Origin: Alteribacillus sp041949975
GTDB taxonomy: Bacteria; Bacillota; Bacilli; Bacillales; Marinococcaceae
Assembly: GCF_041949975.1 (NCBI RefSeq)
Contig: NZ_JBHFQG010000010.1
Coordinates: 1-64,000 of the forward strand
Direction: 5' to 3'
DNA: 64,000 nucleotides
Positions 41,822-50,120 of the stretch are shown in pieces (position 1 is the first letter of the stretch; the number at the start of each line of letters is the position of its first letter). The notes under the pieces are model-generated. The model made no database searches and was not told where the DNA came from. It was given only the letters and a program-made list of their open reading frames with translations. The translations under genes were made by a program, and so were the position numbers.

Positions 41822-42402
41822 TAAAGCCAATAAGGACATCCTTAAAAGTTATGAAAAAGAGCGAAAGGACTTTGCACTGCTGTTAGTTTCCTCAACAGAC
41901 AGGGTTTTTAGGTTTGTCGTACAGCAAAACAGGAGAGGACAGCTTCTTCGAAAGTTTGCTCCCGGCCTCATAGGTATTATTTTAAAGGAATAAAAAACTT
42001 CGAAGAACAGTATTTAATGTTATTTCTCAGATTCGTATAAACTACCGGAAAAGTATGATAAGTAAAGGAAAAGCCGGAAGAATCAGCAGCGGGGATCGGC
42101 TGCCATGGTTACAACAAGAAGAAGAAAATAACTATGACATGCTAAAAATGATGGATTGGAAATACATGTTTATGGGAAAGGGAACCAAACACTGAAAAAC
42201 TATGCGAGAACCAACCAAAATTCTTTTGTTTGAATTTTCCTGGACTAAAAAAGCAAAGAGTGCTGGCTTTAAAAAAAATGCTCTTTACCTCGTATGACCA
42301 GATGGCTATATTGCATTCATAGAACCAAAACAAGAAATGGATAAAGTCAGTAAATACTTAATACAACACAACATTAAGCCAATCAATCAAACGTTTGATT
42401 AA
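41822..42402 (+). pseudogene. FAD-dependent monooxygenase, degraded C-terminal half
   Basis: Pieces in several frames read ILKSYEKERKDFALLLVSST with DRVFRFVVQQNRRGQLLRK, RINYRKSMISKGKAGRISSG with DRLPWLQQEEENNYDM, LKNYARTNQ, SAGFKKNALYLV and PDGYIAFIEPKQEMDKVSKY. This order fits the end of PheA/TfdB-type aromatic-ring monooxygenases. At least five frameshifts or stops are present and the FAD-binding half is absent. The reading ends KPINQTFD and TAA, so the last codons form palindrome copy 3 (42385-42400). Confidence 0.65.
42385..42400. promoter_or_regulatory. Palindrome AATCAAACGTTTGATT (copy 3 of 3), TetR-operator-like
   Basis: Identical to the sites at 2746 and 15542. It lies at the 3' end of the monooxygenase remnant and 90 bases before the HU gene. 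Confidence 0.5.
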
Positions 42403-42489
42403 ATAAAAATCACAAATTTTTTAAAGAGAAAGGTATATTTCCTATTAATATTGAAAGAATAATAGATACACCAATGAGGAGGGAAAATA

Positions 42490-42762
42490 ATGAATAAAAC
42501 AGAACTTATTAATCAAGTTGCTGAGCAATCCGGACTGAGTAAAAAAGATACAGAGGCTGCAGTCAATGCAACTCTTGAAAACATTGAAAAATCATTAAAA
42601 TCCGGTGAAAAGGTACAACTAATCGGCTTTGGAAATTTTGAAATTCGTGAAAGAGCTGAACGAGAAGGACGTAACCCGCAAACAGGCGAAACAATTAAGA
42701 TACCTGCTTCAAAAGTTCCTGCTTTCAAACCAGGAAAACAGTTAAAGGAAGCTGTTAACTAG
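42490..42762 (+). CDS. hup: DNA-binding protein HU
   Basis: A 90-residue nucleoid protein: MNKTELINQVAEQSGLSKKD, IGFGNFEIRERAEREGRNPQ, the DNA-inserting arm NPQTGETIKIPASKVPAFKPG and KLKEAVN-like end. Dimers bend and compact DNA. GAGGAGG lies before the ATG. Length and sequence are those of bacillus HBsu. Confidence 0.96.
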   Translation: MNKTELINQVAEQSGLSKKDTEAAVNATLENIEKSLKSGEKVQLIGFGNFEIRERAEREGRNPQTGETIKIPASKVPAFKPGKQLKEAVN

Positions 42763-42773
42763 ACAGCTGACAG

Positions 42774-42803
42774 GAGCCGTCTCAAATGAGGCGGCTTTTT
42801 TTT
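42774..42803 (+). terminator. Terminator after hup
   Basis: AGCCGTCTC pairs with GAGGCGGCT (one G-T) around AAAT and is followed by seven or more T's. Confidence 0.88.
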
Positions 42804-42948
42804 GGATATTCAAAGCGGTCTTCTAAATTTTTCATCTTGTGAGCATAAGAGAAGCCATTTCATTTCTTTCTGTGCTATACTTTTTTATAACTGTAGAAAT
42901 TGTAAGATTTTGGATCACATTAACAACATTAGAAAAAGGAGCGATTCC

Positions 42949-43773
42949 ATGGAATTTGTAACACTGAATCATGGGTTGAAAATGCCTCAACTAGGATTTG
43001 GGGTATGGCAGGTAGAAGAGGAAGCAGCAACACCAGCTGTAAAAAAAGCACTTGAAACAGGTTATCGTTCCATTGATACGGCAGCTATCTACAAAAATGA
43101 GCGCGGTGTAGGCAAAGCGATCAGTTTGTCAAACATTCCAAGAGAAGAATTATTTATTACAACAAAAGTGTGGAATGCAGACCAAGGCTATGATAATACC
43201 CTTCAAGCATTTGATACCAGTCTTGAAAAGCTTGGTCTTGATTATATTGATCTTTATCTTATTCACTGGCCGACCCCAGAATATGATGACTACATAGAGA
43301 CGTATAAAGCCATGGAAAAGCTCTACCAGGACGGCCGAGTAAAGGCAATCGGTGTCTGCAACTTTGATATAGATCATCTCCAGCGCCTGTTAGATGAATG
43401 TGACGTAAAACCGGTCTTGAACCAAGTGGAGTGCCATCCGTATCTTGCACAGCAAGAATTAAAGGAATTCTGCAAGAAGAATGATATTTACGTAGAAGCA
43501 TGGAGTCCTTTGATGCAGGGAGGGGATGTTCTTAATAATAAGGTTATAAAAGAATTATCTGAAGCTCATCGCAAAACACCAGCTCAAGTTATTATCCGCT
43601 GGCATTTGCAAAATAAATCTATTGTTATTCCAAAATCAGTAACTCCTGTCCGCATTGAAGAAAATTTTGATGTATTTGATTTTGAATTAAGCAGCGAAGA
43701 TATGAGTAAAATTAACAGCTTAGACCGTGAAGAACGGAAAGGTCCGAAGCCAAGCGAAATGAATATGCGTTAG
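42949..43773 (+). CDS. Aldo/keto reductase (YvgN/YtbE glyoxal-reductase type)
   Basis: A 274-residue TIM-barrel reductase: LNHGLKMPQLGFGVWQVEEE, SIDTAAIYKNERGVG (Asp, Tyr), LFITTKVWNADQGY (Lys), LYLIHWPTP (His), GVCNFDIDHLQRLL, and SIVIPKSVTPVRIEENFDVF. It reduces methylglyoxal, glyoxal and similar aldehydes with NADPH. The ATG at 42949 follows AAAAGGAG; an upstream open stretch of 49 codons overlaps the hup terminator and is not coding. Confidence 0.93.
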   Translation: MEFVTLNHGLKMPQLGFGVWQVEEEAATPAVKKALETGYRSIDTAAIYKNERGVGKAISLSNIPREELFITTKVWNADQGYDNTLQAFDTSLEKLGLDYIDLYLIHWPTPEYDDYIETYKAMEKLYQDGRVKAIGVCNFDIDHLQRLLDECDVKPVLNQVECHPYLAQQELKEFCKKNDIYVEAWSPLMQGGDVLNNKVIKELSEAHRKTPAQVIIRWHLQNKSIVIPKSVTPVRIEENFDVFDFELSSEDMSKINSLDREERKGPKPSEMNMR

Positions 43774-43784
43774 GAAATCATGGG

Positions 43785-43842
43785 GCACTGTCCAAAAGTC
43801 GATAAGTTATAGACTTTTGTGGCAGGCCCTTTTTGTTTGGAT
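43785..43842 (+). terminator. Long hairpin terminator after the aldo/keto reductase
   Basis: GGGC...CAAAAGTC pairs with GACTTTTG...GCCC across an AT-rich loop, followed by TTTTTG. Beyond it, 43843-44190 is AT-rich and holds no gene I can support. Confidence 0.7.
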
Positions 43843-44197
43843 TGGTACATGAAAATTGTTTCCGTTAATGCGTTCTTAAAATGGATTTTTTCAGAATTAG
43901 AGGACAACGCTTTCAGTAAACGTGTAGGCCTAAATGATTAGTAGTAAGAGATCCGGTTTTATCTTCCAATCTTAGTAACTATCTGTAGTACAGCACTGTA
44001 TTATTTCTATTGTTTAAATATTTTGTCTTTTCATGTAAGCAGAATTTTTTTCAATCATGTCGTAATTTGCTATATTTTATATAAAGAAAAATTTCATATT
44101 TTCTTTTTAAGAAGCATTCTTTATTAGAGGTGGTGATAAAAAATCATTGACAAAACAGGGATTAAGGCAAAAAATACAATTTAAAATAAGAATCAAA

Positions 44198-44212
44198 TTA
44201 AAATAATTATAA
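44198..44212. promoter_or_regulatory. PerR box upstream of katA
   Basis: TTAAAATAATTATAA differs from the Per box consensus TTATAATNATTATAA at one position. It lies just upstream of the -35 box of the catalase promoter. Confidence 0.78.
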
Positions 44213-44219
44213 ATTAGTA

Positions 44220-44247
44220 TTGATTTTTCATTTATAAGTGTTATTAT
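44220..44247 (+). promoter_or_regulatory. katA promoter
   Basis: TTGATT and TATTAT separated by 16 bases, 34 bases before the katA start. The neighbouring PerR box would allow repression in the absence of peroxide. Confidence 0.6.
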
Positions 44248-44280
44248 AGATTCATAGAAAAAATAATGAGGTGATCTTGC

Positions 44281-45744
44281 ATGAGTAAAAATAATAAACA
44301 TCTCACAACAAGCTCAGGTGCCCCGGTTGGAGACAATCAACATTCGATTACATCTGGGTCTAGAGGCCCAACTTTAATCCAGGATGTACATTTGTTGGAA
44401 AAGCTTGCGCATTTTAACCGTGAACGTATTCCGGAACGAGTAGTTCATGCTAAAGGAGCAGGCGCACACGGGTATTTCGAAGTAACAAATGATGTAACCA
44501 AATATACAAAAGCAGACTTCCTCAACGAAGTCGGAAAAAAAACACCGATGTTTATTCGGTTTTCTACCGTAGCAGGAGAAGCGGGTTCTGCGGATACGGT
44601 GCGTGACCCTCGCGGCTTTGCGGTGAAGTTTTATACAGAAGAAGGAAATTATGATTTAGTAGGAAACAATACACCTATTTTCTTCATAAGAGATGCTATT
44701 AAGTTTCCAGATTTTATCCACACTCAAAAACGTGATCCGCGTACACACTTGAAAGACCCTAACATGGTTTGGGATTTCTGGTCACTGTCGCCGGAATCTC
44801 TGCATCAGGTCACATACTTACATGGGGACCGTGGTCTGCCGGCAACTCTTCGTCATATGAATGGTTACGGAAGCCATACATTTAAATGGGTAAACGCAAA
44901 AGGGGAAGCCTTCTGGGTAAAATATCACTTTATCAGTGAGCAAGGTGTCAAAGCATTGGATGAACCAGTGGCCGATCAGCTGGCAGGAGAGAATCCTGAC
45001 TATCATACAGAAGATCTTTTCAATGCTATCGAAGAGGGAAATTTCCCGGCATGGAGACTGTATGTACAAATTATGCCGTATGAAGATGCAAAAAAGTATA
45101 AATGGGATCCATTTGACGTAACCAAAATTTGGTCCAAAAAAGATTATCCGCGGATTGAAGTAGGGCGCATGGTGCTTGACCGCAACCCTGAAAACTATTT
45201 TGCGGAAGTAGAGCAGGCTGCATTTTCACCTGGTCATTTTGTGCCAGGAATTGAAGCTTCCCCGGATAAAATGCTGCAAGGACGTTTGTTTGCATACTCC
45301 GATGCTCTCCGCTATCGCGTTGGGGCGAACCATGAACAGCTACCTATTAATCGTCCTATCAGTGGAACAAACAACTATCAGCGTGATGGGTACATGAGAG
45401 CTGATGGGAATGGCGGCGGTTCTGTAAACTATGAACCTAACAGCTATGATGGACCGAAAGAGTCGGAAGAAGCTAGAATTAGTCCATTCGAAGTTACAGG
45501 CCAAGCAGACAGTGTAAACTATGATAGTGAAGACCATTACACGCAAGCCGGAGATCTTTTCCGTCTGATGAGTGATGATGAAAAAGATCGTCTCATCAAT
45601 GCTGTGGTAGGCCATATGAAACCAGTAAAAAAAGATGAAATCAAGCTTCGCCAAATTAAGCATTTTTATAAAGCAGATCCAGAATACGGCCGCCGTGTTG
45701 CGGAAGGACTTGGATTAGATGTTCCAGAAGAACAGGAAGTTTAA
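44281..45744 (+). CDS. katA: Vegetative-type monofunctional catalase KatA
   Basis: A 487-residue small-subunit heme catalase. Catalytic His56 lies in RIPERVVHAKGAGAHG; the conserved Asn is in GNNTPIFFIRDAIKFPDF; the proximal heme tyrosine is in RLFAYSDALRYRVGANH. AGLPGN-equivalent and NADPH contacts look normal. It splits hydrogen peroxide in the cytosol. GAGGTGAT precedes the ATG; a PerR box and promoter lie in front, so it should be peroxide-induced. Confidence 0.96.
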   Translation: MSKNNKHLTTSSGAPVGDNQHSITSGSRGPTLIQDVHLLEKLAHFNRERIPERVVHAKGAGAHGYFEVTNDVTKYTKADFLNEVGKKTPMFIRFSTVAGEAGSADTVRDPRGFAVKFYTEEGNYDLVGNNTPIFFIRDAIKFPDFIHTQKRDPRTHLKDPNMVWDFWSLSPESLHQVTYLHGDRGLPATLRHMNGYGSHTFKWVNAKGEAFWVKYHFISEQGVKALDEPVADQLAGENPDYHTEDLFNAIEEGNFPAWRLYVQIMPYEDAKKYKWDPFDVTKIWSKKDYPRIEVGRMVLDRNPENYFAEVEQAAFSPGHFVPGIEASPDKMLQGRLFAYSDALRYRVGANHEQLPINRPISGTNNYQRDGYMRADGNGGGSVNYEPNSYDGPKESEEARISPFEVTGQADSVNYDSEDHYTQAGDLFRLMSDDEKDRLINAVVGHMKPVKKDEIKLRQIKHFYKADPEYGRRVAEGLGLDVPEEQEV

Positions 45745-45786
45745 AAACAACAAATAAATTTGATTCTCTCTTTATTCTCTAAAAAA

Positions 45787-45824
45787 ACGGGCATCCGCTG
45801 CTAGAAAGCCGGATGCTCGTTTTA
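45787..45824 (+). terminator. Terminator after katA
   Basis: ACGGGCATCCG pairs with CGGATGCTCGT (one mismatch) and is followed by TTTACTT. Confidence 0.82.
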
Positions 45825-45924
45825 CTTACATATCAGGTACTTTTCTTTAATTTCCTCCATCCCGACCGCGTTAAGATCCTTACAAAAAAGTAGGCCGCTT
45901 GTTTACGGCCTATCCTTGTCACAT

Positions 45925-48081
45925 TCACTCATCTGAAGAAAAGAGTGTTTCTTTTAATTTGTTTATATCATTTGTTTGCTGTTTTATTTCTGCTTCTAAT
46001 TGATGAATCAATTCTTCGCTTTTCTTCAAGTTATCACCATAATCATTTATTTTTACAATCAACTGTTCAATTTGATGTTCCAATTCTTCAAGGCTTTCTG
46101 TATTATCTGTGTCCTTCTCCGAAAATTCTTCGGTTTTATCCATTGTAAAATGTGTAATTTCATCTTTTAATTCATGGATTTTTCCCATCATTCCTTCGTG
46201 CAGAGATTTAAAATGAGCGATTTCCTCTTTATATATTTTATTTTCCTCCGTTGTATGGGTATATTTATTTTGAACTTCAAGTTTTGCTTTTTCTGCTTGT
46301 TCAAGCTTATCAGAAACATTTTCGAATTGACTTTTTAAGTCTGTTTTTTTGGACATTTCCCGTTCGAGAAACTCGTTTAGGCGCTGCATCTCTTTTTCTT
46401 TGTTTGCAAGTTCATTTTTGTAATGTGCCGTCTCTTCTTGTAGGTTATGAATAGAAGAGAGGTGGTTCTCCGTTCCCTTCTTCAAGTCTTCGATTTGGGC
46501 GGAAAGCTGTTGATTGTCTTCCGAAGTTTGGTGGAATTGCTGCTGTAGTTCTTGTTTCTCTTTTTCGACTTGTTCTAGCTGGTAAGAAAGGTTATTGGCC
46601 TGGTGCTGCAAATTTTCCCGGCTATCATTTTCTTGCTGGAGCAGCTCGTTTAACTGTTGAATCTCCTCTTCTTTGCTTGCCAGTGTGTTTTTATAATTCT
46701 TCATCTCTTCCTGGAGGTAATGAATAGAAGAGAGGTGTTCATCCGTTTCCTTCTTCATGTTTTCCATTTGAGCTGTAAGCTGTTGATTGTCTTCCGAAGA
46801 TTGGTGAAATTGCTGCTGCAATTCTTGTTTCTCTTTTTCGACTTGTTCTAATTGGTAAGAAAGGTTATTGGCCTGATGCTGTAGATTTTCCCGGTTGTCA
46901 TTTTCTTGCTGGAGCAGCTCGTTTAACTGCTGGATCTCCTCATCTGTATTTGCCAGTTTCGTTGAATTCTCCTTTAACTCTTCCTGCAAGCTTTGAATAG
47001 AAGAGAGATGGTTTTTCGTTTCCGTTGTCATGTCTTCGATTTTTGAAGCAAGCTGTTGATTTTCCTCTGAAGACTGCTGTAATTTATTCTGTAGTTTTTG
47101 TTTCTCTTTTTCCTTTTGTTCTAATCGGTAAGATAGTTGATTAGCATGGTGCTGCAAGTTTTCTTTCTCGTTTTTTTCCTGCTGGAAAAGCTCGTTTAAT
47201 TGCTGCAACTCATTTCCTTTGCTTGCAAGTTCTTCTTGTAAGCTTTTGATAGTAGTATTCGTTTCTTTAGTTAAATCCTCAATCGAAGCTTCAAGCTGGT
47301 GATTCTTTTCCTTTAATTCTTTGTTCGATGAATGTAAATAACCGATTTCTCTTTTGAATGTTTTATTTTCTTCCGCTGCTGTTAGAAATTCATGATGCAG
47401 TTCATTTTTATCTTGCTCTAATTCTTTTTGTTGATCCTCCGTTTGTTTTAAGCGATAAGAAAGGTTCTCCACTTTATTTTTTAACTCTTTATTTTGGGAT
47501 TCTTCATTTATTAAATTATTTTCTGACTCTTGTAGTTTTTTTTTATACTCCTTCAGCTCTTTCTGTAAGCTTTGAATGGAGGAGGCTTTATTATTGACTT
47601 CCTGATTTGTTTCCTCAAGCTCTGTAGAGAGACGCATATTTTTCTGTTCTACGTCGTCCATATTTCTTAGTAATTTGAGATGCTGTTTTTCAATGTTATT
47701 TAATTTTTCTTGTAATTCTTTATATTCTTTTTTTCTCTCGTTTAATGATTTAACGTACCTTATATTTTCGGTTTTCAGATCTTTTATATCTTCTGCTAAC
47801 TGTTTATTTACATTTTGTAAGTTTAAAATAACATTTTTCTTTTCATCCACTTTTCTCCGCTTCATTTCTTCAAATTGCTGTTTCTGGTACTCCATTTCTT
47901 CTTTTAATTGTTCATTTTCAAAAATTAACTTTTTTACCTGGTTGTACTTAGGGTTATTTTCATATTCTCTTACCCTAGCTCTGTATTTCTCAAGTTCTGA
48001 TTTATAGTGGATAAGCTTTTGCTGGAGCTGAAATTCATCTTTATGATAAACCTCAGCTTGGGAAGTTGGTTCATTGTTCAT
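45925..48081 (-). CDS. Large coiled-coil protein with 91-residue repeats
   Basis: A 718-residue, almost wholly helical protein (Glu, Gln, Lys, Leu, Asn). No membrane segment, signal peptide or enzyme motif. From about residue 277 to 620 it is built of repeats beginning SSIxxLQEE and containing EEIQQLNELLQQEND, NLQHQANNLSYQLEQVEKEK and QQQFHQSSEDNQQL. Units starting at 360, 451 and 542 are exactly 91 residues (13 heptads) apart; an earlier unit near 277 is 84 (12 heptads). At DNA level the 273-base repeats near 46540 and 46813 are nearly identical, so they arose recently. AAGGAGG precedes the ATG. Likely a long rod; perhaps a structural spore or envelope filament. No known function recognised. 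Confidence 0.8.
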   Translation of the reverse strand: MNNEPTSQAEVYHKDEFQLQQKLIHYKSELEKYRARVREYENNPKYNQVKKLIFENEQLKEEMEYQKQQFEEMKRRKVDEKKNVILNLQNVNKQLAEDIKDLKTENIRYVKSLNERKKEYKELQEKLNNIEKQHLKLLRNMDDVEQKNMRLSTELEETNQEVNNKASSIQSLQKELKEYKKKLQESENNLINEESQNKELKNKVENLSYRLKQTEDQQKELEQDKNELHHEFLTAAEENKTFKREIGYLHSSNKELKEKNHQLEASIEDLTKETNTTIKSLQEELASKGNELQQLNELFQQEKNEKENLQHHANQLSYRLEQKEKEKQKLQNKLQQSSEENQQLASKIEDMTTETKNHLSSIQSLQEELKENSTKLANTDEEIQQLNELLQQENDNRENLQHQANNLSYQLEQVEKEKQELQQQFHQSSEDNQQLTAQMENMKKETDEHLSSIHYLQEEMKNYKNTLASKEEEIQQLNELLQQENDSRENLQHQANNLSYQLEQVEKEKQELQQQFHQTSEDNQQLSAQIEDLKKGTENHLSSIHNLQEETAHYKNELANKEKEMQRLNEFLEREMSKKTDLKSQFENVSDKLEQAEKAKLEVQNKYTHTTEENKIYKEEIAHFKSLHEGMMGKIHELKDEITHFTMDKTEEFSEKDTDNTESLEELEHQIEQLIVKINDYGDNLKKSEELIHQLEAEIKQQTNDINKLKETLFSSDE

Positions 48082-48159
48082 TTAGGTAATCCTCCTTTAA
48101 ATCATTTCTGAACGCTTAACCGCCTTATTTATATGTATGGTAAACAGGCATGTAATATT

Positions 48160-48185
48160 TAGAAAAACTTGGCTGATTGCCAAGT
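48160..48185 (-). terminator. Left boundary hairpin, ACTTGGC-loop-GCCAAGT
   Basis: On the minus strand ACTTGGCaatcaGCCAAGT is followed by TTTTTC. An inverted near-copy lies at 54259-54277. It prevents minus transcripts from entering the coiled-coil gene. Confidence 0.75.
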
Positions 48186-48222
48186 TATTATGTGCCCTGA
48201 TTTTTCTACAAGTTCCGCACGT

Positions 48223-48255
48223 AAAAAAAGCCTGTGAATCAATCGATTCACAGGC
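48223..48255 (-). terminator. Strong minus-strand terminator
   Basis: GCCTGTGAATC pairs perfectly with GATTCACAGGC around AATC; on the minus strand seven T's follow. It probably ends the transcript of the 402-residue gene at 48721. Confidence 0.85.
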
Positions 48256-48720
48256 TCAATCTTCAGTCTGGATCTGAAGAATTCATTTTCCGTTCTATAC
48301 TCATGTTGGACGCGGATAAAGGATATGAAAGTATAATATAATAACAGACCAATTAAGGGTAAAACATATAGAAATAGTAATAATAATATAAATAAAATAA
48401 AAGCGGATAATGAAGGGTAATATAAATAAATTATAAAAGCGAACCAAATATTGAACAATTATTTGTTAATGTTCATGGGGTTTTAACCCATCACCTCCTC
48501 TACTTACTTCATATTATGGAAAAGAAAGAATAATGATAAGACCTTTAACTATGTTTATTAAATTTAACGTAAATGCCCACTCAATTCACAAATCGAGATT
48601 TATAATGAAGATTGTAGTTTGACGTAATATACTACAGTTAAGTAAGTATTTTGTTAAAAATTTCTAAATTTAAAAGAGTGCGTACTCATAACGTCCGCAC
48701 TCAACGCATGATGATGTAAA

Positions 48721-49929
48721 TTAAAATGAAAATCTAATATCATTGTTAGCAGTAAATGACATTTTTTTGTCTTGAAAATAAACAACGCTTCGAATGATGG
48801 CCATTTCTTTTTCTTCAGGTTCTTCAATGGTTAATTGAAAATGAGGCAAAGACGTACTTTCTCCCGGTGGGATGAGGAGATCTTCTATCGGACCGATCCA
48901 GTACTCGCCTCTTTCCTGCGCTTTTTCAAACCAGTCATTGTCCATAAACTTCCAACCTCTCATACCTCCTGAGCTTTGTATACCAAGGGTATCTGCCATG
49001 GCAGGCGGTAAAATCTGTCCGCCTAAATTAATCGATTCTACAGGCTGTACTTTAATACAAATGAGAGGATTAATTAAATCTGTACCACCTGTATTTACTA
49101 TATTTAAATCTCCTGTAGCTATATATTGGTCTTTGGACTTAGCAGTGTAGACAGTGTAATCAAAATAGACTTCTGCCCTGGAATCTTTTGTTAAAGATGG
49201 AGATTCACTGTTTGAAGAAGAAGAGTTCTCTTGATTCTTTATACTGACAGGTTGAGGCTTTTTGTGTTGAATGGATTTTTGAGCAGTGCTTTTTTCAAAA
49301 AATGGGTTAAGGAATACTTTGGATTGAGAGGATGCTTTTGTATCAAGGCTGTCAAATAGATAACGGCATATTCCCAAAGCTAAGCTTAGACTTATCTTTT
49401 GGCAAAATAGCTGCCAGTCTTCTGTATTGTATTGCTTTGGCAGCTCACATTCTACAGAAAGGGAAGGGCTGGGTAAGTCACTTTTCTCTTTTTTAAACTC
49501 ATGCTCAATATGAAGTACTTCTAATCGATGGTGAAGAGAAGATTTTAATCCCTTTTGCTTGGGCTGAAAATTATAGCTAATCTCCACTATTGGAAAATCG
49601 ATGTCACTATTAGTAACTGCATTGAGTTTGAGAATAATACTGTTTTCATTTAAAAATTCCTGTCCGTTTGATTCATTAATGGTGATTCCTGTTTCAAATA
49701 AAAAGGTTTTTAAATCTTTTCTTAATTGTGTTTGATGCTTATTCTCTTCCTTCTCTTTTATAATAGTAAGCTTTTGTGCTTTTAATCCGGACTCAAGATG
49801 CAGTTTTTTATGTTCAAGGTCCCACTTTACCGTATAGCCTTCTTCTTCACAGTATTGAATAAAAGGAACAAGGGAGGCAGACTCGATCTTTCCTATAGAC
49901 CGATTGTGATAGTACACCTCTAATTTCAT
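48721..49929 (-). CDS. Protein of unknown function, 402 residues
   Basis: Not recognised. The N-terminal 60 residues (YYHNRSIGKIESASLVPFIQ, GYTVKWDLEHKKLHLESGL) look like a small alpha/beta domain. The middle has a Ser-rich linker (about 225-245). The C-terminal 150 residues are beta-rich (IATGDLNIVNTGGTDLINPL, GGMRGWKFMDNDWFEKAQER, IPPGESTSLPHFQL) like an Ig-type or adhesin-like domain. No signal peptide or membrane segment. ATG at 49929 follows GGAGGGG. It is divergent from the Cys-rich gene at 50121 with 190 bases between, so the two may share control. Structural role in a surface layer is a guess from context. Confidence 0.75.
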   Translation of the reverse strand: MKLEVYYHNRSIGKIESASLVPFIQYCEEEGYTVKWDLEHKKLHLESGLKAQKLTIIKEKEENKHQTQLRKDLKTFLFETGITINESNGQEFLNENSIILKLNAVTNSDIDFPIVEISYNFQPKQKGLKSSLHHRLEVLHIEHEFKKEKSDLPSPSLSVECELPKQYNTEDWQLFCQKISLSLALGICRYLFDSLDTKASSQSKVFLNPFFEKSTAQKSIQHKKPQPVSIKNQENSSSSNSESPSLTKDSRAEVYFDYTVYTAKSKDQYIATGDLNIVNTGGTDLINPLICIKVQPVESINLGGQILPPAMADTLGIQSSGGMRGWKFMDNDWFEKAQERGEYWIGPIEDLLIPPGESTSLPHFQLTIEEPEEKEMAIIRSVVYFQDKKMSFTANNDIRFSF

Positions 49930-50061
49930 CTTTTCCCCTCCATATTTCATAAAACACTAATACCAATTTTATGAGCATACGTTACAAATAATGACAACAA
50001 ACTCCTTTAAAGATGTACGCTGAATTAAGAAAAAACACGTATATTGCCTATACCAAATTTT

Positions 50062-50089
50062 ACCCCCTTCCATATTCTATAGTGTGATA
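50062..50089 (+). promoter_or_regulatory. Sigma-K-like promoter of the Cys-rich gene
   Basis: CATATTCTA at 50081-50089 fits the sigma-K -10 pattern CATANNNTA exactly; AC at 50062-50063 lies 17 bases upstream, as in the -35 element. It ends 31 bases before the GTG start. Confidence 0.5.
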
Positions 50090-50120
50090 TGAATATACTC
50101 ATGTGAAAGGAAGGATTGTA

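Larger units (their letters stand above)
48082..48720. other. Region with two minus-strand terminators and a doubtful ORF
   Basis: Holds the hairpins at 48167-48185 and 48223-48255. A 99-codon minus frame (48458-48159, TTG start, no ribosome site) encodes two hydrophobic segments and a charged tail but runs through the terminator at 48223; I regard it as doubtful. A minus-strand GGAGGTGATGGG at about 48490 with GGGTTTTAACCC has no credible gene behind it. Confidence 0.35.

Noticed and set aside
41822..42402. Gene ending in the palindrome as a real protein end (NQTFD) shared with the ectD remnant
   Set aside because: Both readings end with the same residues only because both run into the same palindrome; it is not protein homology.
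43843..44190. Small RNA or gene in the AT-rich gap before katA
   Set aside because: No stable hairpin with T-run and no frame with a ribosome site apart from very short ones.
48159..48458. 99-codon hydrophobic minus-strand frame
   Set aside because: No ribosome site before the TTG, and it runs through a perfect terminator at 48223-48255; hydrophobicity follows from AT-rich DNA. Kept only as a doubtful note.
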